A DNA stretch of 38,945 bases from NCBI GenBank assembly GCA_903944085.1, contig CAJAQO010000274.1:1-38945 (forward strand), read 5' to 3'. The notes beneath the pieces are model-generated. The model ran no database searches. It had not been told where the DNA came from and worked only from the letters and a program-made list of their open reading frames with translations. The position numbers and the translations under genes were made by a program. Positions 1 to 7,992 of this stretch are shown piece after piece. This DNA is from an uncultured Verrucomicrobia subdivision 3 bacterium. Lineage in GTDB: Bacteria > Verrucomicrobiota > Verrucomicrobiia > Limisphaerales > UBA11358. Position 1 is the stretch's first letter; the number at the start of each line of letters is the position of its first letter.

Positions 1-49
1 AATGAACTCCGAGCAAGAATCCGCAAACTCTGATCTCGTTTTGTCCTGT

Positions 50-967
50 ATGAAAACAATCCTCTATGCCTTCGTGCTTCTTTTTTTCCTGTCTTTTATC
101 GGCTGCAAGCCCAAAGAAACTACGCTATCAGGCCAAGCTTTCATCGTCACACGCGGCGGTGAAAATATAAAACTTGGCTTGGTCGAAGTGCAGTTAATTG
201 AAAGAGACGCTGTGAAAGAATACATTCAAAAAAAGCAGCCCGCAATCGATGCAGAAATTGCCTCTCGGCAACGTGATTATGAATTTGCCAGAAACCTTTT
301 GATTGCCACCAATAAAGTAGATGTCGGTGATGATCCATATTTGGGGTTGGCGGTCATAGAGGAAACAAATTATCTAGCAATTCTAAAACTAATTAAAATT
401 CGCCAAGATGAGCTAACGGAAGAACAAAATGCAGGGCAAGAATTGCGCCGCCGTGCGGACAGTAGCAGGGAGAGCTATGAATCTCGTATTAGAATGGGGC
501 TCGTCACATCACATCTTCAAGTTTTACTGGATGAAAATGCTTTGGAACAAAACGGATACAGGCAAGACCACATTGCGTCAGACATTAGAAAATTGAGTGA
601 GCGCATTGGTCCAATTGAGGCAAGTGTTGTAAAAGCCGAAAACCAATTGAACGCAACCCCAAATGCTGAAATTTACTTTGAAAATATTTCACAAACTTTT
701 TTCGGGCAAAAAACCGTCACCGATGCAGACGGAAAGTTTTCGTTTTCATACCCACCGGACAAAAAATTCACCATATTTGCCCATGCCGAACGTCTAGTTG
801 GCGACAAACCCGAAAAGTATTATTGGCTGGTCAATGCGCCTTCGGGAGTTGAAAAAGCGCAATTGTTTTTGAGCAACAACAATCTCGTATTCACCGACCC
901 TGACGGCTACTTCAAAATTAAGCCGAAACCAGAGTTTCAAGAATCCACTCCCAAAAAGAACGAGTGA
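50..967 (+). CDS. Putative lipoprotein with coiled-coil middle and C-terminal Ig-like/carboxypeptidase-regulatory-like fold
   Basis: I chose the ATG at 50 because it opens directly on a lipoprotein signal: MKTILYAF, a hydrophobic stretch, then lipobox FIGC. The reading frame continues upstream to base 2, but those 16 residues would precede the signal peptide. The mature part (305 residues in all) has a long helical, charged section rich in E, Q and R (roughly residues 60-215) that looks like coiled coil. Near the C-terminus the segment around DADGKFSFSYPP resembles the beta-sandwich of carboxypeptidase-regulatory-like domains found in many surface lipoproteins. No catalytic motif is visible. 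The gene is visibly A+T-richer than its neighbours, which suggests a separate history. Function unknown; probably membrane-anchored on the periplasmic or outer side. Confidence 0.75.
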   Translation: MKTILYAFVLLFFLSFIGCKPKETTLSGQAFIVTRGGENIKLGLVEVQLIERDAVKEYIQKKQPAIDAEIASRQRDYEFARNLLIATNKVDVGDDPYLGLAVIEETNYLAILKLIKIRQDELTEEQNAGQELRRRADSSRESYESRIRMGLVTSHLQVLLDENALEQNGYRQDHIASDIRKLSERIGPIEASVVKAENQLNATPNAEIYFENISQTFFGQKTVTDADGKFSFSYPPDKKFTIFAHAERLVGDKPEKYYWLVNAPSGVEKAQLFLSNNNLVFTDPDGYFKIKPKPEFQESTPKKNE

Positions 968-1029
968 CGGGAGAGTCTTGGTGTGAAACTGGGCGGGACG
1001 GTGGCCACGGTGGGTCAAAAAGCAAATGA

Positions 1030-1114
1030 AGAAGTATGAATGATGAATGATGAAACAAAACAGCAACCGGCTCGCGACGGCGGTAATTCATCATTCATAC
1101 TTCTGCATTCATCA
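1030..1114. repeat. Inverted repeat of atgatgaa words (19-bp arms)
   Basis: Bases 1030-1048 (agaagtatgaatgatgaat) are the exact reverse complement of 1086-1104, giving a 19-bp perfect stem with a 37-base loop. A further partial copy, attcatcatt, follows at 1107-1116. The arms are built of a tandem tgaatga-type word. It could act as a bidirectional transcript end for the lipoprotein gene, but there is no T-run, so a dispersed repeat is at least as likely. Confidence 0.7.
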
Positions 1115-1187
1115 TTTCCCCTCGTTGGCCTTTTGCCCCGGTCCTTGTGGCCGGCCAGACCTTGCGGTCAGCCACCAGGCAAAAAAC

Positions 1188-1219
1188 TTTTCACGCAAAG
1201 ACGCAAAGGCGCAAAGATC
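1188..1219. repeat. Tandem acgcaaag word repeat
   Basis: Three consecutive 8-base words, acgcaaag-acgcaaag-gcgcaaag, occupy 1193-1216, with a tttc lead-in and an at tail. From memory this word pattern recurs in many PVC and cyanobacterial genomes and yields spurious peptides such as SRKDAKAQR, which appear here too in one frame. It is not a gene. Confidence 0.7.
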
Positions 1220-1308
1220 AGACAAAATTCTTTTTCCAGCTCCCGCTCCCGCGTTCATGGCACGGATCGGGCGTGGTAAAACCGTGATGGGCAAGTTGCG
1301 GGCAGCGG

Positions 1309-2820
1309 ATGCGCCTTGCGGCGGGCTGGACAGGGGCGGCCGAAATTTCCTATATTGAGCCAGTGACAGAGCTTCACAAGCCACCGCAGCCGGATGACGA
1401 GCCTTCCGTCAAGTCGGTTGACTGGTCGGATTTCCGCGACCACATCGCCACCGCCGACCGCGAAGGCCGCCGTCAGTGGATGTATCCGCGCAAAGTGAGC
1501 GGACAGTTTTACCGCTGGCGCACCTGGTTTAGCTGGCTGCTGCTGGTCATCATGTTTGCCGGGCCGTTCATCACCATCCACGGCAATCCGCTGCTGCTGA
1601 TGAACATTGTCGAGCGCAAGTTCGTGGTGCTTGGCCAGATTTTTTGGCCGCAGGACATGATCATCTTTGCCGTCGCCACGCTGGTGTTTTTTACCGGCGT
1701 GATTATTTTCACCGCCGCCTTCGGCCGGCTCTGGTGCGGGTGGGCCTGCCCGCAGACGGTGATGATGGAAATGGTCTTCCGCAAAATCGAATACTTCATC
1801 GAAGGCGACGCGCCTTCGCAGCGCGAACTGAACCGCGCGCCTTGGAACGCGCAAAAAATCGCGAAGAAAATTTCCAAGCACGCCATTTTTTTTGCGCTTT
1901 CCTTCCTCGTGGGCAATGTGCTGTTGAGCTACCTCATCGGCTGGCAGCAGCTTTCCCAAATCATCACCGATCCGCCGGCGCGTCACTTCGTCGGCCTCTC
2001 GTTCATGGTCGCCTTTTCACTGTTGTTCTACGGCATCTTCGCGCGCTTCCGCGAACAGGCTTGCACGTTCATCTGTCCCTATGGCCGTTTTCAATCCGTG
2101 CTGCTCGATGAAAATTCCATCGTCGTGGCCTATGACCACAAGCGCGGGGAAAAACGGGCGCCGCTCAAGCGCGCCCAGAAATTCGGCGAGCGCCGTTTCG
2201 CGGGGCTGGGTGATTGCGTGGCGTGCAACCAGTGCGTTTCGGTCTGTCCCACCGGCATTGACATCCGTAACGGCACGCAGTTGGAGTGCGTCCACTGCAC
2301 CGCTTGCATGGACGCCTGCGACACCGTGATGACCAAGATCGGTTCGCCGCGCGGCCTCATCCGCTATGCTTCGCTCAACGGCATCGAGCGCCGCGAACCG
2401 CTGCGCTTCACGCCGCGCCTGGCCGGCTACTGCGTCATCCTGTTCGTTTTGTCGGTGGTGCTGGGGCTGATGCTGTTCCTGCGTTCGGATGTCGAGGCCA
2501 CGGTTTTGCGCGCGCCCGGTTCGCTGTTTCAGCAGATGCCCGACGGCCATTACAGCAATCTTTACACGGTGCGCGTGGTCAACAAAACCTCGCGTGAAAT
2601 GCCGGTGGAACTGCGCCTGGAAAATCCCGCCGGCAGCTTGAGCGTGATGGGGCAGGGGAGCATCGTCGTCGCCGCGCAAAAGCTTTCGGAAAGTTCCGTG
2701 CTCATCGAACTTGATCCGGCGGCGATGAAATCCGGCACCACGGCGCTGGTGCTCGGCGTTTATTCCGGCGGCAAAAAATTGCAGACCTTGAAAACGGCGT
2801 TTATCGGCCCGCGCAATTAA
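1309..2820 (+). CDS. ccoG: Cytochrome c oxidase accessory protein CcoG (FixG/RdxA)
   Basis: Polytopic membrane ferredoxin of the CcoG family, which supports assembly of cbb3-type cytochrome oxidase, probably by reducing copper on its way to the enzyme. Visible features: membrane helices around residues 72-90 and 112-137, the CGWACPQ motif (143-149), two further helices (190-212, 228-247), CTFICPYGRFQ (252-262), and a bacterial ferredoxin domain with cysteines 303, 306, 309, 313 and 327, 330, 333, 337, enough for two 4Fe-4S clusters. A last helix (about 372-392) is followed by an Ig-like FixG C-terminal domain. The ATG at 1309 is used; an in-frame GTG at 1363 is an equally good start because the first 18 residues look unconserved. 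ccoH follows after 2 bases. No ccoN/O/P genes are in the window. Confidence 0.95.
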   Translation: MRLAAGWTGAAEISYIEPVTELHKPPQPDDEPSVKSVDWSDFRDHIATADREGRRQWMYPRKVSGQFYRWRTWFSWLLLVIMFAGPFITIHGNPLLLMNIVERKFVVLGQIFWPQDMIIFAVATLVFFTGVIIFTAAFGRLWCGWACPQTVMMEMVFRKIEYFIEGDAPSQRELNRAPWNAQKIAKKISKHAIFFALSFLVGNVLLSYLIGWQQLSQIITDPPARHFVGLSFMVAFSLLFYGIFARFREQACTFICPYGRFQSVLLDENSIVVAYDHKRGEKRAPLKRAQKFGERRFAGLGDCVACNQCVSVCPTGIDIRNGTQLECVHCTACMDACDTVMTKIGSPRGLIRYASLNGIERREPLRFTPRLAGYCVILFVLSVVLGLMLFLRSDVEATVLRAPGSLFQQMPDGHYSNLYTVRVVNKTSREMPVELRLENPAGSLSVMGQGSIVVAAQKLSESSVLIELDPAAMKSGTTALVLGVYSGGKKLQTLKTAFIGPRN

Positions 2821-2822
2821 TT

Positions 2823-3281
2823 ATGAATTCCACCCGCAACCTTTGGCCGTTCGGCATCATCGCCGCGTTTGTGCTGTTCTTTGCCGGCATGGCCACGGTG
2901 GTGGTCATTGCCGCCACGCATCGCGAACATTTGGTGAATGACAATTACTACGAGCAGGAATTGAAATTTCAAAATCAGATTGACGGCGGCAGCCGCGCGA
3001 AAAAATCCGGTGCGAGCATCGTTTATGATTCCGCCAGCGATTCGGTGGTCATCACTTTACCGGCCGCCCAGCTCGCGCAGAAATTTTCCGGCACGATCGA
3101 ACTTTACCGCCCCTCCGAGCCGAAGCTGGATCGCGAGTTTCTGCTCGAACCGAAGGCTGACGGCACGCATCGCTTGAATGTTTCCAAACTGGCCACCGGA
3201 CTGTGGCTGGTGCGGGTCAAATGGGTGGCCGGCGGGGAAGACTATTTCCTCGAACAAAAAATCACCATCGCCGCCAAATAA
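2823..3281 (+). CDS. ccoH: FixH/CcoH family protein
   Basis: A 152-residue single-pass membrane protein of the FixH family, needed for assembly or stability of cbb3 oxidase and associated with the oxidase complex. It has one N-terminal transmembrane helix (about residues 9-29), followed by the family hallmark around NDNYYEQELKFQNQ with its paired tyrosines, and then a periplasmic beta-rich domain. The start is fixed by its position two bases after the ccoG stop. Its own stop is followed immediately by the ATG of the next gene, so the three genes form one operon. Confidence 0.9.
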   Translation: MNSTRNLWPFGIIAAFVLFFAGMATVVVIAATHREHLVNDNYYEQELKFQNQIDGGSRAKKSGASIVYDSASDSVVITLPAAQLAQKFSGTIELYRPSEPKLDREFLLEPKADGTHRLNVSKLATGLWLVRVKWVAGGEDYFLEQKITIAAK

Positions 3282-3971
3282 ATGGATTTCGGATTCGCCT
3301 TCGCGCTGGGCCTGCTGGGCAGCCTGCATTGTGCCGCCATGTGCGGGCCATTGCTGCTCGCACTGCCGGTGCCGACCGGCGGGCCCGGTCGCTTTGTTGC
3401 TGGGCGCATCCTTTACCAGCTTGGCCGCGTGACAACCTATTGCCTGCTGGGCATCGTCGCCGGATTGGTTGGCAAATCCATTTTTCTGGCCGGGTTGCAA
3501 CGCTGGCTGTCCATCGCCTTGGGCGTGGCGATTCTGGCCGGCTTCCTCGTCTCCAAAAAAATTTCCGTGTCCGCGCCCGTCGTGCGGTTGGTGGCGCGCT
3601 TGAAAGCCGCGATGTCCGCGCAATTGCGGCAGCGGACTTTCCGTTCGCTGGTGCTGCTCGGCATGTTAAACGGCCTGCTGCCCTGCGGCCTCGTTTACGT
3701 TGCGCTGGCCGGAGCCGTTGCGCGTGGCACGTTGCCGGATGGCATGGTTTACATGGCCATGTTTGGTCTGGGCACGTTGCCGACGATGCTGGCCATTGGG
3801 CTTTCGGGAAAATTATTTTCACCCGGCCTGCGCGTCCGGCTGCGGAGCGCGATTCCGGTTGGGGTTTGTTTGCTGGCCGGCCTGCTGATTTTGCGCGGAC
3901 TCGGTTTGGGCATACCCTACGTCAGCCCGGCGCTGGTGGCGGGCCTGCCGATGGATTGCTGCGCGCATTGA
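3282..3971 (+). CDS. SafE/DsbD-like membrane protein (TauE/SafE-type, cbb3-associated)
   Basis: A 229-residue polytopic protein of the DsbD-like/UreH-domain type usually annotated as sulfite exporter TauE/SafE. The two halves each carry a Cys-containing membrane motif: GSLHCAAMCGP (Cys17, Cys21) and LNGLLPCGLVY (Cys135), as in copper- and thiol-handling members beside cco genes. The extreme C-terminus is MDCCAH, which could bind a metal. It starts directly after the ccoH stop with no spacer. By family and context it likely serves copper delivery to, or maturation of, cbb3 oxidase rather than sulfite export; the substrate cannot be read from sequence. The copper ATPase gene ccoI and ccoS, frequent neighbours, are absent. 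Confidence 0.85.
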   Translation: MDFGFAFALGLLGSLHCAAMCGPLLLALPVPTGGPGRFVAGRILYQLGRVTTYCLLGIVAGLVGKSIFLAGLQRWLSIALGVAILAGFLVSKKISVSAPVVRLVARLKAAMSAQLRQRTFRSLVLLGMLNGLLPCGLVYVALAGAVARGTLPDGMVYMAMFGLGTLPTMLAIGLSGKLFSPGLRVRLRSAIPVGVCLLAGLLILRGLGLGIPYVSPALVAGLPMDCCAH

Positions 3972-4534
3972 ACCGCCGTGGTGCTCCGGAGCTTTCTCAT
4001 CAGCACCTGAAGGTGTCAGATTTGCGTCCGCGCGGGCAAAACAGTTTGAGGCAATCCAATTTTTATAAATACCAGCTCCGTTCCTGCCCTAATCATCCAC
4101 CCGCATCCACCCAGTGTTCCGCCCAGATTGTCCTTTGCCCCCGGCCGCCCCCCGGTTATCCCCGCTTGTCCTTTTGGGTTCGGAGCTGGTAAAATTATAA
4201 AAAGCCCCAACGATGCTCGTGAACGAAACACAAACTCGAACCGGCACTTGGGCACCACTCGATCTACCCTTACTAATACGTTTCAAAAACGCGAATCTTT
4301 CAAAAAAAATGCATTTGGCCGCAGATTTTTTTCACGGGCCGGTAAAAAATGCTGAATTGCCAATAAAACCGCATTTTGGGGTCGGCAAAGAAATTGAGAA
4401 ATATGCCGGCGAGCCAACCAGCCGCCATTTTTGCCGGCGGCCACCGGTTTTACTGGGGTGAAGGAATAAAACGAACCGGAGCGGAATTGTTCACGGACGG
4501 CGGGGCGGCGGCAGAATCGGCGGGCCGCCGCGCG
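3972..4534. other. Gene-free convergent gap with inverted repeats
   Basis: Lies between the convergent ends of the cco-type operon and the sigma-factor gene. It contains a long imperfect inverted repeat (4060-4204), a 6-bp-stem hairpin gccgcc/ggcggc at 4421-4441, and a GC-rich hairpin (7-bp arms, 4505-4511 and 4525-4531) just past the sigma-factor stop on the minus strand. The last could end that transcript, but no T-run follows. Open frames up to 82 residues here show no recognisable protein features. Confidence 0.5.
4060..4204. repeat. Imperfect inverted repeat, possible MITE-like element
   Basis: The left arm tttttataaat-accagctccg (about 4060-4080) matches the reverse complement of the right arm (4181-4204), with exact blocks of about 9 and 11 bases separated by a 2-base indel. 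The roughly 100-base interior is GC-rich and non-coding. Size and arm structure resemble a small non-autonomous element, but target-site duplications are not evident. Confidence 0.45.
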
Positions 4535-5152
4535 TCAGAGGATTTCTTTTTTTAAGCGTTCAACTTCTTGGCGAATCTTTTCCGCCACGCGGTGTTTGGC
4601 CAGATAAACCTGACTGGGCAAAATGGCAAACATCTTGGCAATCCGTTCCACCGGCCATTCTTTATGCACGCAAAAATCGAAGATTTGGTATTGCTGCGGA
4701 TTTACCTGCCGTTTGGTTTTGGCCTGGGCGGCGGCCAGCAAATTGACCTCCCACTCGGCATCCCAGATTTTATCAAACTCCGAGTTTTGCTGGGGTATCT
4801 CGGTCAGCCAATCGTCATGGGTGTCGGCGGCAGTCGGTTGGCTGGCGCGCGGCGGGCGCTTCCGATACTGGTCGGTAATGCGCCAGCGAGTTATGTTCAA
4901 GAGCCAGTATTTAAAGGAACCGTGGGCGGGATCATACTTAAAGTCGTGGATATTTTTGGCGACGGTCAGCAGCGTTTCCTGCACCACTTCTTTGGCTTCC
5001 GACGGGGTCAGGCCGCCTTTGATGGCGACGCCATAAATGAGGTTCCAATAGATTTCGGAAAATTCCTGCCAGCTCGAATGATCTTGCCAGTCTTTCAGGC
5101 GAGCTATCAGGGTCGCACGGGTGGGAATGAGCTCCTCCGACGCAAGATCCAT
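4535..5152 (-). CDS. ECF-type RNA polymerase sigma factor
   Basis: A 205-residue sigma-70 family protein of ECF size. Region 2 is visible around residues 28-97: WQEFSEIYWNLIYGVA, then EAKEVVQETLLTVAKN and the -10-binding part SFKYWLLNITRWRITDQYRKR-like helix. Region 4 lies near the C-terminus (about 150-200), with the helix-turn-helix around WPVERIAKMFAILPSQVYLAKHRV. This form, with its charged linker and the GSFKYWLL block, is the type strongly expanded in Verrucomicrobia. The start is the first ATG of the frame, followed by MDLASEELIPTRATL, typical of the group. No anti-sigma gene is adjacent. The oxidoreductase gene lies upstream in the same orientation with a 125-base gap, so it probably has its own promoter. 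Confidence 0.9.
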   Translation of the reverse strand: MDLASEELIPTRATLIARLKDWQDHSSWQEFSEIYWNLIYGVAIKGGLTPSEAKEVVQETLLTVAKNIHDFKYDPAHGSFKYWLLNITRWRITDQYRKRPPRASQPTAADTHDDWLTEIPQQNSEFDKIWDAEWEVNLLAAAQAKTKRQVNPQQYQIFDFCVHKEWPVERIAKMFAILPSQVYLAKHRVAEKIRQEVERLKKEIL

Positions 5153-5277
5153 GCGTGGATTTTAAGCGGCACGCAGGCCGTTTGGCAAATGAAAATTGAT
5201 TTGCTCAAGGCGCTGGTCGGCCAGGGCTTCGCCAAAGTCATCGGATCGCATATGGAAAACGTCAACCAGGCATGGTT

Positions 5278-6672
5278 TCAAAATTCCCGGTTCCGTTTAA
5301 TGCCGGGTTCCGGAACGGGATACTTGCCGGTGGCATCGGCCAGCAACGGCGCCGGCGAGTTCAGCGTCAGTTTATCCACGCCCGGTGCGTATTCCGTTTC
5401 GGAATTGAGGAATTGCTCCAGGGTGATTTCCTGCCCGGTGTGGGCGGCCAAGCGACCCAGAGAACTGACCGCGCTGGCATAGACGCCACGTTCCACTTCG
5501 TTGTAGGGGTGGTCATTGTGGATGGCGGCAATCAAATCATTCCATTCATTCAAATAAGGATCCTGTTCGCCGGGCGGCACGTTGGATTCCCAAAGCCGGC
5601 TGGCGCGGTCTGGATTCTGACTTTTGTAAGTGCTCGACGGCAGCCCGCAGTCGCCAGAGTTGGAGATGATGGCGCTGCCTTTGCTGCCGTGCGCGTAGCT
5701 GGAATAAATTTCCTTGCAGTCGTTGATGCACCGCCCGTCCATGATGAACTTGCTGCCGTCCGCAAAGGTGTATTCCACCGAATAGACATCAAAATTCTGA
5801 TCCACCAATGGCGCGCCGTCGGAGTTCTGGCGATAATGGCGTCCGCCCAGCGCCTGGGCTTTGACCGGCCACGCATTCTTCATCCAGCAGCAATGATCCA
5901 CATGATGAATGTAAAAATCGTTGAAACAGCCGCCGCTGGCCCAGATGAAACTGTGAAAGCGCTGAATTTGCCAGAGCAGTTCGCTGGGCGTGCCCGGCCA
6001 TTTGGTCGAATACGCCGACCCGCCCGGTCCATGCATCCGGTAGCCGCGCAGCAAAATCAGGTCGCCGATTTCTCCATCCTGAATGCGATTGGCCAGCGCC
6101 TGCATTCCGCGATTGTGGCGGGACATCAAGCCGACGCCGACCTTGAGATTTTTTGCCGTCGCCTCCGCCGCCAACTTCAGCATCCGGCGGGAAGTGGGAC
6201 CGTCGGCCGTCAACGGTTTTTCCATGAAAACGTGCAAACCTTTTTGGATCGCATAGCTGAAATGCACCCAGCGAAAAGCCAGCGGCGTGGTAAAGATCAC
6301 GATGTCGCCGGGTTTCAGGCAGTCCATCGCTTTTTGATAGGCGTCAAAGCCGACGAATTTTCGCTCCGCCGGCACGTCCACCAAGCCGCCGACGGGACCG
6401 CCTTTCAAATTATCATAACTGCCGTCGAGCCGGTTTTGAAAAACGTCCGCCATCGCCACCAGCTTGAGCGGAATCTGTTTCACCGAAAGGGCGTTGAACG
6501 CAGCCCCGGTGCCGCGCCCGCCGCAGCCGATGAGTGCAATTTGCGTGAGACCATTCTCGGCCGCGTGAACCTGCGGCAGGACGACGCCGGCGAGCGCGGA
6601 AACGGCGGCGAAACGTCCGGTGTTCAATAAAAATTCGCGGCGGGTGGTGGGATTGGTTGGAGAATTATTCAT
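5278..6672 (-). CDS. Tat-exported Gfo/Idh/MocA family oxidoreductase
   Basis: A 464-residue NAD(P)-dependent sugar-type dehydrogenase of the Gfo/Idh/MocA superfamily. The N-terminus has a twin-arginine signal (TRREFLL, Arg11-Arg12, then a hydrophobic stretch ending in QVHA), so the enzyme is folded with its cofactor before export. The Rossmann dinucleotide motif IALIGCGGRGTG follows at about 46-57. The conserved EKPLTADG segment, characteristic of the family's active site, lies near 152-159, followed by the C-terminal alpha/beta substrate domain with the HHVDHCCW region. Secreted members are abundant in PVC bacteria and are thought to oxidise or rearrange sugars during glycan breakdown; the substrate here is unknown. 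No partner gene is adjacent. Confidence 0.92.
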   Translation of the reverse strand: MNNSPTNPTTRREFLLNTGRFAAVSALAGVVLPQVHAAENGLTQIALIGCGGRGTGAAFNALSVKQIPLKLVAMADVFQNRLDGSYDNLKGGPVGGLVDVPAERKFVGFDAYQKAMDCLKPGDIVIFTTPLAFRWVHFSYAIQKGLHVFMEKPLTADGPTSRRMLKLAAEATAKNLKVGVGLMSRHNRGMQALANRIQDGEIGDLILLRGYRMHGPGGSAYSTKWPGTPSELLWQIQRFHSFIWASGGCFNDFYIHHVDHCCWMKNAWPVKAQALGGRHYRQNSDGAPLVDQNFDVYSVEYTFADGSKFIMDGRCINDCKEIYSSYAHGSKGSAIISNSGDCGLPSSTYKSQNPDRASRLWESNVPPGEQDPYLNEWNDLIAAIHNDHPYNEVERGVYASAVSSLGRLAAHTGQEITLEQFLNSETEYAPGVDKLTLNSPAPLLADATGKYPVPEPGIKRNREF

Positions 6673-6921
6673 AAGTTTAAGGATTCAAATTCCGCCCGGC
6701 AGTCTTCGCATGAAAAGACAGTTGCGCTTGGCCAGGCTGTGTCCGGCAAATCCAACGAAACTTTTGCCCGTCGGATTCTGACCAAGTTTTTTCTGTGCCA
6801 GTCATGCGTCAGTGCAGGGATGGATTGAAGTTATGTTTTCGTCCGGGCTTTGTCCATCCCCAGTTGCAGCCGCCGCCGGTGATTTTATTGACGCATCACC
6901 AATGCCCGTTAAAATCCCATC

Positions 6922-7254
6922 ATGGCTGCGGCTGTAAAAACATTGCGGGTCATTTATTGTGGCCGGCTGGGCATTCCCCCGGAAGCCTTTGAAAAAAAGG
7001 TGCTGCTGGCCTGTCTCCCCAGCTATTACTGGTTGTTGGGCTGGCTGCGGTGGCACTTGAACCGGTCCTATTTCAAGCGGGATTTGGAGATCATCCGCGC
7101 CGTGGCCGATTGCACCAGCCTGCGCGACATCCGTTCGGAAATCACCTATTACCATCACCAAAAAATTGCCGGTCTCCAACGAAATTTTCTGCGGTTCAGA
7201 ATTTCCGGCAAACGCCTGCTGAGTTTCGCCAACAAATTTCTGCCGCAAAATTAA
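6922..7254 (+). CDS. Hypothetical protein
   Basis: A 110-residue protein that I do not recognise. It starts with MAAAVKTLRVIYCGRLG, has an aromatic, hydrophobic stretch around residues 29-45 (LACLPSYYWLLGWLRWHL) and an otherwise basic, helix-rich composition, ending in FANKFLPQN. Support as a gene comes from codon composition like its neighbours, the same strand as the following gene with only a 15-base gap, and lack of a competing frame. It may be co-expressed with the HTH-PTS IIA protein downstream. No Shine-Dalgarno sequence stands out. Function unknown. Confidence 0.65.
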   Translation: MAAAVKTLRVIYCGRLGIPPEAFEKKVLLACLPSYYWLLGWLRWHLNRSYFKRDLEIIRAVADCTSLRDIRSEITYYHHQKIAGLQRNFLRFRISGKRLLSFANKFLPQN

Positions 7255-7269
7255 TAATCGCAACCGAAC

Positions 7270-7992
7270 ATGGCTTATAAAATTCTCAGTCTGGAAGCGG
7301 TGGCGGAATATTTGCATCTGACGCCGGAAGACATCGCGCATCGCGTCAAGCACAACGAGATTCCGCACGAGCAGCGCGGCCAGCGAGTTGTTTTTTCCAA
7401 AGACGCCATTGATCTTTGGGCCTCGCAACGCCTCTTGCGCCTGCCTGACCAGCGACTGCTGGAATATCACCGGAAATCCACCCACGACTTTCGCGAAATC
7501 CTGCCCCGGCAAACCCTCCTGCCGGAAATGATTCAGCCTGGCTTCATCGCCCCGGCTCTGCGGGCGAAAACCAAAGCCTCCGTTTTGCGTGAGCTGGTGG
7601 CGCTGGCGGCCACGACCGGGCACTTGAGCAGCGCGCCGGATTTGATGACCAGTCTGGAAGCCCGTGAAATTCTCTGTTCCACGGGAATGCCCGGCGGTTT
7701 TGCGCTGCCGCATCCCCGCGTGCCCGATCCTTACCTGTTTGAATCTTCCTTCATCGTTCTTGGCCGCACGCTGCAGCCAATCCATTTTGGCGCACCCGAC
7801 GCCAAGCCGACCGATTTGTTTTTTTTGATTTGCTGCCAGGACGACCGGATCCATCTGCACACCATGGCCCGGATTTGTCTCATGGCCCAGAAGACCGCGA
7901 TCCTCGATCAACTGCGCGCGGCCACGGATGCGCCAGCCATGCATGACTCGCTGCTGGCGGCCGAGGAACAGGCGCTGGCCGAAACCGGCTAA
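7270..7992 (+). CDS. HTH-PTS IIA fusion (fructose/nitrogen-type EIIA domain)
   Basis: A 240-residue protein in two parts. Residues 1-55 form a MerR/excisionase-like helix-turn-helix (SLEAVAEYLHLTPEDIAHRV ... VVFSKDAIDLWASQR). Residues about 85-235 form a PTS EIIA domain of the PtsN/fructose type; the phosphorylatable histidine is His148 in GGFALPHPRVPD, matching the ALPHGR-type motif of PtsN. The fusion suggests a phosphorylation-responsive regulator rather than a sugar transporter part; no EIIB/EIIC, HPr or EI gene is nearby. The stop overlaps the stop of the convergent manC gene by 4 bases (7989-7992). Confidence 0.88.
   Translation: MAYKILSLEAVAEYLHLTPEDIAHRVKHNEIPHEQRGQRVVFSKDAIDLWASQRLLRLPDQRLLEYHRKSTHDFREILPRQTLLPEMIQPGFIAPALRAKTKASVLRELVALAATTGHLSSAPDLMTSLEAREILCSTGMPGGFALPHPRVPDPYLFESSFIVLGRTLQPIHFGAPDAKPTDLFFLICCQDDRIHLHTMARICLMAQKTAILDQLRAATDAPAMHDSLLAAEEQALAETG

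Larger units (their letters stand above)
968..1308. other. Gene-free gap with two repeat families
   Basis: There is no convincing gene between the lipoprotein stop and ccoG. The gap holds an inverted repeat built of atgatgaa words (1030-1114) and a tandem acgcaaag word repeat (1188-1219), listed separately. Short open frames across it are encoded by these repeats and are not supported as proteins. No clear sigma-70 promoter for ccoG was seen. Confidence 0.6.

Noticed and set aside
3203-4192. 329-residue frame overlapping the SafE-like gene
   Set aside because: Shadow of ccoH and the SafE-like gene in a different frame; composition rich in Arg/Ala/Gly with no motif.
4213-4461. 82-residue frame in the convergent gap
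   Set aside because: No domain, no ribosome site and atypical composition; treated as non-coding.
4568-5482. 304-residue plus-strand frame opposite the sigma factor and oxidoreductase
   Set aside because: Antisense shadow of two well-supported genes.
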